Shown here piece by piece: positions 42,250 through 53,650 of a DNA stretch of 64,000 nt. The stretch lies in assembly GCA_963281255.1 (NCBI GenBank), contig OY725488.1, positions 4,115,925 through 4,179,924 of the forward strand. Direction: 5' to 3'. Both the position numbers and the translations under genes were made by a program. Numbering within the stretch: position 1 is the first letter of the stretch; each line of letters starts with the position of its first letter. The stretch is from Aphrocallistes beatrix (Eukaryota; Porifera; Hexactinellida; Sceptrulophora; Aphrocallistidae). The notes beneath the pieces are model-generated. The model did not search any database. It was not told the DNA's origin and was given only the letters and a program-made list of their open reading frames with translations.

Positions 42250-42443
42250 CAGTCGAAACCGTTTTTTCTTACACCGGGTTATCCTTACTAATCGGTTTAT
42301 TATTACTCTTTATAGTGTAAGAAATTCCAGGTTTACTAGTACATTCCATCGATTTTTTATTACTCGCGGTTTATTCTTACTATCGGTTTATTCTTACAAT
42401 ATTGATCTGAAAAGAATTAGTAAGAAAAAACCAGTTTCGACTA
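42250..42443. mobile_element. Pogo-like MITE, family P5
   Basis: Ends CAGTCGAAACCGTTTTTTCT and AGAAAAAACCAGTTTCGACT. Repeated internal CGGTTTATTCTTAC / TTACTAATCGGTTTATT units. About 190 bp; TA-rich flanks, exact target duplication unclear. Sister copy upstream of PCNA. The open frame crossing it is an accident of composition. Confidence 0.7.
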
Positions 42444-43011
42444 TACTCTATTTCATGACAGTCGGCAATTTGCAAAATTTATACTTTTACTTTTTTTTGC
42501 ATCTACCCAGCAACTATCTATATTTTAGATGAACTTGTAAAGCCCCGAAACTTTAGCCTATTTAAGGGGCGCTGCATTTGTAATGCAAAATATGCTTGCC
42601 TAAGTTAGAATATCTGCAATATCCATTTGTCAGACATATAGGTTTGATTTGAAAGACACTCTAGACAAATGAATTTTTAAATGACACAAATTTATAATAT
42701 ATTTAAAGCTGACATAGAGAGAGATTGTTTAATAATAGACTAAAAGTAGAAAGTTAGATTTACTCCACTTTGTAATTAATTGACTATTATTCGTGTACTA
42801 CGACAAGTTAGCAACTCTTAATGGATGGTAAGAATGATGTTGTGAAATAAAGTATAATATATTATTTAAGTGCTTTTAGATAGATATTAGCTAACTGCAA
42901 TGGTTGATTGGAAACGTATATATGGATGAGAAGGCCAATACTAAACTATAAAACACACATTGAAATTGTGACAGTTTAGCCAATTGTGTTGATTTTGAAA
43001 TAAAAAAGCTT
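42444..43011. other. AT-rich stretch
   Basis: No gene. Sequence 42975-43010 (CAATTGTGTTGATTTTGAAA) reappears inverted at about 43545-43575, so part of a larger inverted repeat flanks the next feature. Confidence 0.35.
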
Positions 43012-43145
43012 GTTTTGGACAAAGCACCTGTTAAACTTCCCTATTCTCGACCTTAAAGCCCGAAAGGGGTTATGGGGTACAAAGATCGTCACATGCGGCT
43101 TTTAGGTGAAAAACAAGAAAGTTTAACAAGTGCTTTGTCCAAAAC
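43012..43145. repeat. Short hairpin repeat
   Basis: Arms GTTTTGGACAAAGCACCTGT and CAAGTGCTTTGTCCAAAAC face each other around a GCCCGAAAGGGGTTATGGGG core. Possibly a small foldback MITE; no coding. Confidence 0.55.
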
Positions 43146-43629
43146 AGGGTCTTGATTTTGAAACTCCATGATGGATAAAAAATTGATAAATTAGATCAAA
43201 ATTATTGCTCGATAGATGGTTCGAATAGCTGTAGATCGATATTTACCATCTATGATTTGAAATTTTCCTGGCGGGCCACTGCCCATAATATGCTCAACTG
43301 TCACAGGTATCATGTAAAATTCTTTAGAGTTACTCGTATAAACTACTATAACAAAAATATCGAATCTACTGACCTTATTAACACTTTCTTAAGGAACCAA
43401 AGGATTGTATTTTAATTCTAAATCAAAATTCATAAATTAGGATCATTGACAAGTTGTGTCGCTTCTAACTTTGCAAATACTAACGGCATATGGCGCTCCA
43501 GCTTATCTGATTGGGAAGCCCTGGTCCAAAACGAGGCTTTTTGAAATTTTCAAAATCAACACAATTGATAAAAACACTAGCCTTCTTTCAAATGATTATG
43601 AGCAATTTAAAATGATCTGGCGAAATTAA

Positions 43630-44848
43630 GGTTGGTGTTTCCTTCCAGAACTAACTTTTAAAGTTTTCATTATTTTCTTCTGAAATTTTTTGTGGAAACT
43701 ATTCTCGTTGAGTTATCTGCAAAAATACACTTTTCGGGAGCCCAAGAAGTAAGAGAAAAATTATTTTTTTCCCAAATGACCTAATTTATAGAGGACATTC
43801 AAGGAAACTTCAATGCCTTATGCCTCTTTTACTCAATTATTCTTACACAAAATGGTTGAATAAAGAAAATAATAGGAATAGAATTTTCAATTTTAACCAA
43901 AATAATTTTTTCTTTCAAATTTCGTTTATACAAAATTTAGAGGCAGATTTTCGAAAGGAAAAATATTTTAACTTTTTTCTAAAGTAGAATATCGAAAATC
44001 TATCTCTATCATTTTGTTCTACGTGACGAGATCTTTCCAAAACAATCGAGTTTTTTACTCTATGACTTTTGTAACTAGAGATTCCTCCGTTGTAAAATTG
44101 ATTTTTTTGAGTGTTAAAAACATGCTACAAAGCAATTTTCTTCGGAAAGGCTTGATTTCCATTTGTTTTTACGGAATTCTGATAATATATAACATCAAAA
44201 CATCCTCAATCAACAACTTATTGTAGTACTTAACTTCAAAATATGGCATATCAAATATTTTCACATCATGACACCTTCAAAAGTGTGAAAAAGTTGACAG
44301 TTATCACTGGGGGCCCAAAAATGACCATGTCCGATAGTTTCCGCCGAAATCCCATACCTATAACTTTATTTGACTATGCCAGGTCGTTATTTTAATACTG
44401 AGTTCGTACTCAGCACTAAATTTCCAGCAATTTGATATATATATTGACCATATTTGGAAATATTTTTGGTTGCCTTTTCCTAGCAACGGTCAGGAATGTT
44501 AAAAAATTCCTGGCCGTTGCTAGGCACGGTCAAACAAAAATGTTTCCAAATATGGTCAATATATATATCAAATTGCTGGAAATCCAGTGCTGAGCATGAA
44601 TTCAGCATTAAAAAGATGATCTGGCACTGTTTAAAGAAGTTAGAGCTGTGGGACATTTCGCATTTAAAATGTGTCGTTTTTAGAGCGACACCAGGTGATA
44701 CAAGTGGCTCAAAGTGGCGAAATATTGGGGCTGGAGTTATAAAAATCGGGATTATTGTTTAGAACCCCTATAAGGATCTAAAAATGATAAAAAAGCAATT
44801 CGGGCACATTTTTAATAAAAAACAAGTTTCGCATGGGAAACACCAACC
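43630..44848 (+). mobile_element. TTAA-2 element, copy B (reference copy)
   Basis: 1,219 bp with ends GGTTGGTGTTTCC and GGGAAACACCAACC, flanked by TTAA at 43626-43629 and 44849-44852. An internal palindrome (CCAGCAATTTGATATATATA at about 44426 and complement ending 44583) surrounds CCTGGCCGTTGCTAGG-type repeats. It also preserves the empty target GTCGTTATTTTAATACTGAG at about 44388, which in copy C holds TTAA-1. No transposase. A precise TTAA duplication is characteristic of piggyBac-type transposition, but the GG-starting termini are not typical. Confidence 0.85.
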
Positions 44849-44852
44849 TTAA

Positions 44853-45330
44853 TGGAATTTTTCAATAAATGTTTATTGGGTTATCTGACAAATACATACT
44901 CCACAATTATGACAAATGCATGCACTTCACAAAAATATTTAATAAAATTTATTATCTAGAACTGTTAGGGTATATCTACATCTGTTGGAGAGAATGAATA
45001 TTCATGATAACGAATGGACCGATTAATTTATAATAATTAAGGTTAAATAACACCGCTGTAGTCAAGAGAATCTAAATATCTTGAAAACTCAATGAGTTGA
45101 ACTGCCCCAATAGGTTGTAGTTTGAAATTATGATTTAATAATCCAGGTCAAGGTAGTTGACCGAATTCCAGGGGGCTTTGGGTGAGAAATTGTTCAAAAA
45201 GGTTTACTTGAGAGGCTTTTTAGTATGGAATATATAATTTCAACATTCTTCCTATTTTGAATGAGTGGTTTTCATTATATTTCATACTTTTTAAGCCTGG
45301 AGAACCCTTGGGAAATTTGTTTTTTATTAA
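44853..45330. other. AT-rich stretch
   Basis: No gene recognised. 45180-45360 is unassigned AT-rich sequence leading into a TTAA-2 fragment. Confidence 0.35.
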
Positions 45331-45725
45331 ATTGTGCCCAAAGTGTATTTTCATAATTTTTAGATCTCCACTTGTATCACCTGGTGACACTCTAAAAACT
45401 ACACATTTTTAAAGCGAAATGTCCCACATCTATAACTTCTCTAAACGGTAACATATTATCATTTTAATTCGGGGTCAGCATAAATTTCCAGCAATTTGAT
45501 ATATATATATATATTGACCATATTAGAAAGATTTTGTTTGATCGACCCTAGCAATGACCAGGAATTTTTTCACATTCCTGGCCATTTAGGAACAGGCAAG
45601 CCAAAAGATTCTCCAAATATGGTCAATATATATATTAAATGGTGGAAAGACAGTGCTGGACACGAATTCATTATTAAAATGCTGATCCGGCTAGGTCAAA
45701 TAAAGTTGTAGATATGTGAATCTGT
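45331..45725 (-). repeat. TTAA-2 fragment, inverted
   Basis: Contains CCACTTGTATCACCTGGTGA and the full central palindrome (CCAGCAATTTGATATATATA ... GGTCAATATATATATTAAAT) in the orientation opposite to copy B. Terminal GGTTGG ends are absent. Confidence 0.7.
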
Positions 45726-46058
45726 ACAATAATACAACGTTTGTGGAATAATTATACAAACATTTTATACTATGATCGTGCTATCAAAGATTTTGATTTT
45801 TAGGCTGTTAAAGGATAATTAGCGTCTTACAGTCTATCAGTCTCGATTATTTGAGAAGTGGTTTGCGATGCGATAGATTGATATGAATGGTATATGCCAA
45901 CTGGTGAGCTAAGATTTTTGTCAAAATACCGCAATTCATTAACCAAACAAGAATCTTCACGAAATTTCGTAACTTTATTGTAAGATGAAATGAATATTTG
46001 TTCTTCTTTTAAAAAACGTCGCAGTTTCCGGTACTTTAATTTCTAATATAGAGAAAGT

Positions 46059-46657
46059 CTAGTAAGAAAGATGATTTTCTTTCCAACAATTGTGTGTTGT
46101 GTTTTCGGCAAGTTCCACACTCACAATTTCCTTGCACACTTCGATGGTACCAGAATCTTTGCTTTCGTTAGCAATCAACTGAAGACACAAAGAAGCAATT
46201 GTCTTACTTGTAACTCCTTCAACCTCAGCTATGGACTTCATATGTGTCAATACTGACTGGAGGTGTGTTCTGACTTGCTTCAATTGTAAGTCAAGAAGTG
46301 GAGTTCGAATTTCTTTACTAGTATCAACTTCGAAAACAAGTTTTTAGTTGAATTTTCAAAGGAGTATGAACTTTGAAGTTTCTTCGATGTTAGAGCGTCT
46401 GAAACATCGCAAAAGTGAAGTTCTTCTCAAGTCTGTAAGTCATAATTTCTAACGTAATTTCTTCTGATGTCCTTAAGGTCCTGTAATTTCGTACGAATGG
46501 TAACTAATTCTGTTTCAGGAATTTGGTATTCTCTGATAATACGCTCAGATGCGGTGCGGGCATTGCTTTTGCATTCTTGGAGAATGTTATAGTAGGCTTG
46601 AAGATTATTCATGCTTGAACGTACGAGACTTTGAAGTAAATAAATACTATAATACAT
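46059..46657 (-). CDS. Unidentified protein-coding fragments, possibly two exons
   Basis: Two open segments on the minus strand look protein-like rather than repeat-like. The first (46427-46657) is helix-rich (MNNLQAYYNILQECKSNART, ASERIIREYQIPETELVTIR). The second (about 46059-46325) reads VDTSKEIRTPLLDLQLKQVR, then THLQSVLTHMKSIAEVEGVT. They are in different frames. A short intron between 46430 and 46310 is possible, with acceptor TTTTCGAAG just before TTGATACTAG, but no strong donor was found. I recognise no family. It may be a host gene fragment or a decayed element. Confidence 0.3.
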
Positions 46658-47674
46658 CCTGATTCAAGGAATAAGTATTGAACAACTCATTTTTTAATCA
46701 ACCACATGTATCTCAAACAGTCAATTTTTTTCTAAAATCAGAAATATTTTCGGCGTACAAATACATTTTATAGAGAATTTTCTCTAGATTAATATAGAGT
46801 AAATCGCATTTCACGCCAAATACGCCAAAGAAGTCCGAAGAGTAAATAGGACAAATAAATATACTAAAAACATACCGGAAGTAGAATTGCTGAAATTGTA
46901 TGAGTATGTGAAACTGTAGGTAGTCGAGTTATTCCGACTATTTCAAATTAATATGCACAAAAAATAGATTCAAATAAGTTCATAAATGCAGTATAAATCC
47001 TGCTTCTACATTGTTCAATTTTACTCTTAAATTGGATATCATGCCAAAAACTCGTCTAACTGCTAGGAAACCATATTAGATGAATGGTATTCAAATTGAA
47101 ATATCTGAATTGTCAATAGAAATTTGGTCAAGTAATTACAATGATTTGCTATATCTTGGAAACATAATATAGCAATTTTAACTATATATGGCAACATGAA
47201 AAATGAAACTATTTCCACTGGTTTGCCCACTGTGCGGCCGTGTATCTCAAAGTTACGGATTTAGGGGTGGGCGAGGGTGAGCAGCCGCCCAACCTCGATC
47301 TACCTTTTCCCACCTTAATGCCCACCCTTAGATTTTCTTACTGGTGTCTGATATAAATAGTAGAATCTTTGAAGAGTTTTCAGTTGCCCACCCAGTTAGA
47401 TTCGATGCCTCGCTGATGTCCACCCTGTCGTAGTCCGCTAGCGCCGCCCCTGGTATGTCATCTTGAAAGCATGAAAACTAGAAGGCCAGTTTTAACACAG
47501 TCAAAAAATTTTATTGACCGATAAATCAAAAACCGTATACGATAGACCTGTTGCGTAGAATTTTGAGTGACAGTATTAATAGTATTAATAGTATTAATAA
47601 ACCATCGATGCCGTAGAAATTGAATTGACAGTATTAATTGTATTAGCAAACCATGGCATAAAAATCATTAAATT
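46658..47674. other. Mostly unassigned; possible hAT-like MITE at 47265-47452
   Basis: 47265-47452 starts AGGGGTGGGCGAGGGTGAGC and its complement from the other side starts CCAGGGGCGGCGCTAGCGG, an imperfect inverted pair. No target duplication. At 47575-47600 the triplet-rich AGTATTAAT is repeated. No gene. Confidence 0.3.
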
Positions 47675-47775
47675 CACAATAGATATAACCTATTGCGTAA
47701 TCATATGATGCTATTCAAAATTTTTGCAACAGATATTGGTACTTTGGCACCATATTTATATATGCTAGTAATACA
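47675..47775 (-). repeat. F1 fragment
   Basis: AACCTATTGCGTAATCATAT ... CACCATATTTATATATGCTA matches the F1 right arm (compare 1835-1920). Confidence 0.7.
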
Positions 47776-48883
47776 TTCAAAATAAAATTAATATGGTTAA
47801 ACAAGTGATCAAATTTTTGTAAAAACTATGATTCCATTTGTTCTGATAAAATAATGTTGAACCTTTTTGCAGAAATAATGATGATAGTATTATAATAATT
47901 GTAATAAACACAAAATACTTTATTTAATATGTTTTTCATCTGAAGGCCCTAGTTGGTACACTCTTCCATTTACTAAAGCTCAGTGGAATAATTGTTGTGA
48001 TGTTATGTTGCATGGGAACCCAGCACACATTCTCCCTGATTGGCCAATGGAAGTTCCTTGGACTTTCGGATGCATAATGAAACCAGAATATCTTCATTTT
48101 CAATTGAAAGTTCCCTGATGTTTCCAATTCACAAATCATTATCATGCTTGCATAGTAGAAAATGTCCAGGAATAAACTCATCCAGAGTAGGATTGTTGGC
48201 CACAGGTTTTGATTTCGAAACGTTGACGATACTTTCGTCTCCAGATATTTTTTTGGAATGAAACAATGGTGACCACGAATACCCCAACTTCTTGAGGAAT
48301 TGCAAAATCGTTCATTGCAACATCTTCTTTCGATAAGTAAAAAATTGATCACTAATATGTGCATTAAACATCATTCAAATAATTGTTGAGGAATTAGAAT
48401 CTGACTACAGTTATCGTCGCTCTTAAGCTTGCTTTTGCCGCCTTACACTTTAAGGTTCCCCCTATTCCACTGCATGCGTTTTACCAAAAGTTACAAAAAA
48501 TGCCATTCAGCTTCGATTTCGAAATCATCCTGGTGATAAACAAGATTAACTGTTTTTGAAGTTCTTGTATTGTGATGCTGCCCCGTCTGTGAAGTATAAA
48601 GTTTCGCCAGTATTGTAGAAAAATATCGAGGTAAGTACTTAATTACTACTTTTATAATGAATGAACTGTAATTGAATCGTGTTTAAAGCAGTCATTGATG
48701 ATGCAAAGGTTGATATTACAAAGTTGGTCGTCAGTACCCTGTACCACACTGCAAATGGTTGGAGCGTAGCTTGGGAGTTATTCCAGTGAAAGCATTGTAT
48801 TGCATCTTGAACGATAAAACTTTTATTTCCGGGAAATATAATAAAATTATAGCTTCGTTAGGTTTTAGGATGTTTAGGATGTT
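47776..48883. other. Unassigned stretch with weak coding-like text
   Basis: 47936-48115 on the + strand reads WNNCCDVMLHGNPAHILPDW followed by PMEVPWTFGCIMKPEYLHFQ, protein-like but without a known motif and soon stopped. The overlapping 142-codon minus-strand frame shows no motif. Neither is called as a gene. Confidence 0.3.
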
Positions 48884-49558
48884 TTAAGGTTCGTGTTTCC
48901 TTCCAGAACTAATTCAAAAAGTTTTCATTAATTTCTCCTGAAATTTTTTGTGGAAACTGTTCTCGATGAGTTATCTGAAATATGCACTTTTCAGGAGCTC
49001 AAGAAGCAAGAAAAAACTTATTTTTTCTCAAATCACCTAATTTACAGAGGACATTCAAAGAAACTTCAATGGCTTATGATTATTCTTGAACGAAATGGTT
49101 GAATAAAGAAAATAATAGGAATAGAATTTTCAATTTTAACCCAATTAAATTTTTCTTCCCAATTTCGTTGCTACAATATTTAGAAGCAGGTTTTCGTAAG
49201 GAAAAATATTTTAACGTTTTCTAAAGTAGAATATCGAAAATCTGTCTCGTTCATTTTGTTCTACGTGACGAGATCTTTCCAAAACCACAGGCTACAAAGC
49301 AATTTTCTTCGGAAAGCTTGATTTCCATCAGTTTACTGTATCCTATTATTAAATAACATCCAAACATCCTTAATCAACAACTTATAGTTGTATTTAACTT
49401 CGAAATATGGCATATCACAATTTTCACATCATGACACCTTCAAAAGTGTGAAAAAGTTCTCAGTTCTGACTGGGGACCCAAAAATGACCACGTCCGATAG
49501 TTTCCGCCGAAAACCCATATCGATGATTTTATTTGACTATGCCAGATCGTTATTTTAA

Positions 49559-50516
49559 GGATACCGCCCTCGAAAAACATCGCCTGACATAAAAAGAAAT
49601 GGTGAAATTTTTTATTGTTAATTCCATCGGATTATTGCGTAGACTACAATCTAATCGTACTTGTTGGACGGTATTTATTTTGATATTCTAGAACTGAGTA
49701 CCTAAAGCTCGGTCGTACTAAAAATCGGAAAGGTATTCGTGGTTTTGCGGCGCATTCATCAATTATTTTCTAACTTATCTGATATTTTTTCAATTATATG
49801 AACCACAAAAAGGTTTTGGCCCCTTTAAATATTATAAAACAGATGAATTTAGAAAAAGAGGCACTTAAAATCCAATCAAAAATATCTTTATGTTGGACTT
49901 CATTTCTAAAATGCTCTGGAAATGGCCGTTGTGATATTAGCTATTGTTAATAGAAAAGAATTCTGAACATTTTTAAAAAAATTTGTTCAGATCCGACCAT
50001 TAGTTCGTAAGTTATAGTATACAAGCGCGCTTCGCTTGCTTTCGCTGCGCGGCTAGCGGACACATTGTGTCCGCCTGAGGCTCGCTTCGGTCGCTAGGAG
50101 GTGACATTGGTTAATTATAAGGGAGATATCATCTCTAAATATGTCCATCTTAGTTTTAAAATTGATATCACTCGAAAAAACACCAAATTTGTCAATTTTT
50201 AAAATTTTGATGAGTAATGATGACGTCATAGTAAAGTGATGAGTCATCATTTTTTGATGATAGTTGCATGATATGTGAGACGTGTTAGTATACAGATTCT
50301 ATTAAATTTTCAGCCTTCTATCTCCTATAATGGCTGAGTTATGCCCCAATAACTGTGTTGCTTAACTTTTAAAAATGTGACAATGACGTCATAATTCCAT
50401 GATGAGTCGACATTTTACTCTGAGCTCAGAACTTACTGGAGCCATAGCCAAAAGACTCCCACATGCCAAAAATCAGCCTTCTACTCCTGGCAGTTTCTTC
50501 AATCAATTCGTTACAG

Positions 50517-50551
<35 letters not shown>

Positions 50552-52006
50552 TACACAAACAATAATCGAGTTTTAATAGTAAGGATTGTAGGTAAAGTTC
50601 GGACATCAAACCTCTCTATGGCCCCGAAAGTGCTCGATGTCAATGCTTAAAAACTATTGAAGATATATAATCTATTATAATCTTAAATGAAAAGATATAT
50701 ATGATCATATATAGGTTCCTCAAACATCTCTTTGTCAAAAAGTAAATATTTCTTGACTAATCATCGATTTTATTGTAATACAAATTCTATGGAGAACTTT
50801 GAATATTTAGAAAATGGCGAATCTTGTCAAGAAATAAGTTCCCAAAAGTAGCTATTATACTCAAAAAACAATGCAATAGTCACTAGCAATGTATACAGAA
50901 ATTTTGAAGCACTCAGCATGATTATTTTGGAAGTTCAAAGCATTTATCTCCAAAATTCCGTCAAAGCCCCCCATTTATGGTCCAAAAACAGATTCCTCCA
51001 TATTTCGGGAAATATATACCCAAATTCGTAGCTCTCAATTCCTAATATACTTTTCAAGACGGTATATAGCTGATTCTTAAATAATAAGTGTACTACATGG
51101 GATGGAATGCTAAGTTTTAAATTTTGATCACGTGATGACGTAGCATTTTTCGAAAATCCTACCTTGAAAACTAAAAGTCGTAGACTCTCGCTCTAACTTC
51201 CTAATATACTTTTAGAAGCTCTTTATTCATTCTAAACCGATGAATTATACTTAGTAGTGCTAGGAATATAAATTATATTTCCTAATTGGTTCAAAATATT
51301 TGGGGTTAGAGGCCTCAAGATAATTTGTGAATTTTCAGTATAATTTTGCTATTTTCACCAAAATATGTTGGAATACATCTAATTCATTAGTATACATGCG
51401 ATTAAATGCCCATGGATGCTTTTATTTATCGTTTATAGCTCATTTTACATCGTTCTTAACGTTAAAACTTCAAATCCCTATATCTCGGGACTTTAAAATT
51501 CCAAAATTGACCGTCTTTCAAAAATTTTAACTCAAAATTGCTTTGAGATAGAGGTTTGAAAATGTCAGGAGTTGTTCCATATCATTAGGCGATGAGTGTA
51601 GGGTCACGATTTTCGATATCTTATAAATTTGTGATTTTATTGCTGATTTCCAAAGAAAATTTTTTCGCCGTTTTTTGGCTATTTTTTTTCAAACCCCTAT
51701 CAAATTAACAATTTTGGTTATTTTAACTTTATTTTGGTTCTATGTTATAGCAATTTTTATAGACTATATATGAATAAATTCTCGAAGCATTTGATCCAAA
51801 CATGTGTTTCAAAAAATCACAGAGTGGAGGAGGGCTTACCATTAAGATGTGCTAGGGAAAAACTAGAAATGCGAACCAAAAACTGTTTGACAAGTATCAA
51901 TATTTTTTAAATGCACTACATGCCCACGCTTAACATCTTATATATCTCTATTCTTGATATATGCTGTAAGCCGAACAAACCTATGGATTTTTCACGGGCG
52001 GTATCC
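49559..52006 (+). mobile_element. TTAA-1 element, copy 1, containing R1
   Basis: Ends GGATACCGCCCTCGAAAAAC and TTTTTCACGGGCGGTATCC, flanked by TTAA (49555-49558 and 52007-52010). Comparison with the undisturbed TTAA-2 sequence at about 44388 shows the four bases were duplicated on insertion. The length without R1 is about 1.88 kb. No transposase coding. Confidence 0.92.
50022..50585 (+). mobile_element. R1 Helitron-like non-autonomous element, copy iii (reference)
   Basis: 564 bp starting CAAGCGCGCTTCGCTTGCTT and ending TCGAGTTTTAATAGTAAGGA. The start forms a hairpin (CAAGCG/CGCTTG) followed by GCGGACACATTGTGTCCGC. A TA microsatellite (50516-50542) lies near the 3' end. Aligning with TTAA-1 copy 4 (24905-24935), the undisturbed site GTTATAGTATATTGTAGG shows insertion between A and T with no duplication, which fits Helitron-type insertion. 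Canonical TC/CTRR ends are absent. Confidence 0.75.
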
Positions 52007-52446
52007 TTAATACTGAACTCGTGCTCAGCACTAAATTTCTATCAATTTGATTTATATTGACTATATTTGGAGAATATTTTGGTTGCCTGTTCCTAGCAAC
52101 GGCCAGGAATGTGAAAAAAAGTACTGCAAAAAAAATGTTTCCAAATATGGTCAATATATATAACAAATTACTGGGAATCTAGTGCAGAGCATGAATTCAG
52201 CATTAAAAAGATGATCTGGCACTGTTAAAAGAAGTTATAGCTGTGGGACATTTTGCTTTTAAAATGTGTCGTTTTTAGAGCGACACCAGGTGATACAAGT
52301 GGCTCAAAGTTGCGAAATATTGGGGCTGGAGTTATAAAAATCGAAATTAATGTTTATAATCCCTATATGGATCCAAAAATGATATAAAAGCAATTTAGTC
52401 ACATTTTTAGTAAAAACAAGTTTCCCATGGGAAACACTAGCCTTAA

Positions 52447-52675
52447 GTAATGGGACTGGTTTCTAGCAATATAGTGATGTGTTGTCAGCTGATCAATCTT
52501 TTGAAGTAACATATCTAAAAATTCAGACAAAGTAAGTAATATGCGGGAATATTTCGACGTTTTGATTATATTGTTCAATGATTTCAATGCATTCAACATC
52601 CCCATTTGCTTTAGAGTTCCGTACGCGAATAGATCCAAACATGAATATACATCACGTGTTATGATTGACATTCTA
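52447..52675 (-). CDS. Unidentified open segment, possible 3' exon
   Basis: About 75 codons on the minus strand (SIITRDVYSCLDLFAYGTLK, QMGMLNALKSLNNIIKTSKY, ILLTLSEFLDMLLQKIDQLT) preceded by an acceptor-like TTTACTAG. The TTAA-2 copy C insertion is at its end; across the restored site the frame would continue only a few codons (HYLKHPKHPKT) to a stop. Helix-rich and protein-like, but I recognise no family and no partner exon. Confidence 0.3.
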
Positions 52676-53028
52676 GTAAATATATTATCTAATTTGATAT
52701 AACATTGGTCATTGAGTAAGATTTGGAAATTTTCAATTTAGGGTGGGGACCATAATCAGCGGACCGCGTCCGACACCTATAATCAAGAAGCTAAATCCCT
52801 TGATGGTGCTATTTTATTTTTAAAATACCATCAATTTTGAGAAGAAGCAGCTTGTTAACAGTGTTTAAATAATCATGCGGGTAGTCAGCATTAAAATTTT
52901 GTAATGCAAGGCTACTGAATAAAAATTTAGTATGGTTTCTATTGAATTTTGAAATCTGAGATGTATCGAATGTATGCATTTCCTCGGCAAATCAAAATGA
53001 TAGACATATTCATCTACGTAAGCATATA
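52676..53028. other. Unassigned stretch
   Basis: No gene or repeat recognised except a GC-richer ACCATAATCAGCGGACCGCG near 52750. Confidence 0.35.
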
Positions 53029-53216
53029 CAGTCGACTCCGCTTAATAGGGCCACTGTTTAATCGGGTCAGCCGCTTAATCGGGCCACTTTTGGCAGGACC
53101 GGAATAGCTTTCACACATAGAAGCTAATAAAAAATATTTTCGGTTAATAGGGTCCTCCGCTTAATCGGGGTAAAATGTCCTCTGACCGATGTGGCCCTAT
53201 TAAGTGGAGTCGACTG
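53029..53216. mobile_element. Pogo-like MITE, family P4
   Basis: 188 bp with ends CAGTCGACTCCGCTTAATAG and CTATTAAGTGGAGTCGACTG, flanked by TA. Internal CGCTTAATCGGG units are repeated. No coding. Confidence 0.88.
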
Positions 53217-53334
53217 TAGTTCAGAGTCATTTGAATATGAATTCCTAACCTATGACTGGTTACCATAGAATAAGTATAGGAACCATGCCTGAGGTTATTT
53301 AGACTGTAGTTTTAATATTCATGTTTATGTAAAG

Positions 53335-53555
53335 CAGGCCTGCCCAAAATATGACCCGCGGGCCAAATTTGGATCACAAACAGATTAGCCTGCGATCGAT
53401 AGGATACCCATTCACACTTCCTTGGATATTTTCTGGTTTTTAATATGGAATATTTCTACTATTTCTAAGGAATGTGAATTATCAATAGTATGCACCTTCA
53501 GGATCTTCATTATCAAAATAACGATGTTAGTTATCACATTCATCGACTGAATTAC
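53335..53555. repeat. hAT-like terminal fragment
   Basis: CAGGCCTGCCCAAAATATGA then CCCGCGGGCCAAATTTGG is typical of one hAT terminus class. No second end or duplication was found. Confidence 0.5.
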
Positions 53556-53650
53556 GTTTGTATCCTATTATTAAAACTCGATTAATGTTTGTATATATAC
53601 GTATATATATACAAGCGCACTTCGCTTGCTTGCGCAACGGCTTGAGAACA
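53556..53650. repeat. R1 3' end inverted, joined to an R1 5' end
   Basis: ATTATTAAAACTCGATTAAT is the complement of the R1 3' end. After a TA-rich spacer comes a new R1 5' end (CAAGCGCACTTCGCTTGCTT). Two R1 pieces are thus juxtaposed. Confidence 0.65.

Larger units (their letters stand above)
48888..52442 (+). mobile_element. TTAA-2 element, copy C, split by TTAA-1
   Basis: Ends GGTTCGTGTTTCC and GGGAAACACTAGCC, flanked by TTAA (48884-48887 and 52443-52446). The two TTAA-2 halves (48888-49558 and 52007-52442) are co-linear with copy B and separated by a complete TTAA-1. Without the insertion its length is about 1.1 kb, like the other copies. Confidence 0.88.

Noticed and set aside
42152..42532. 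126-codon + strand frame
   Set aside because: It runs through a pogo-like MITE with repeated CGGTTTATTCTTAC units; the composition explains it.
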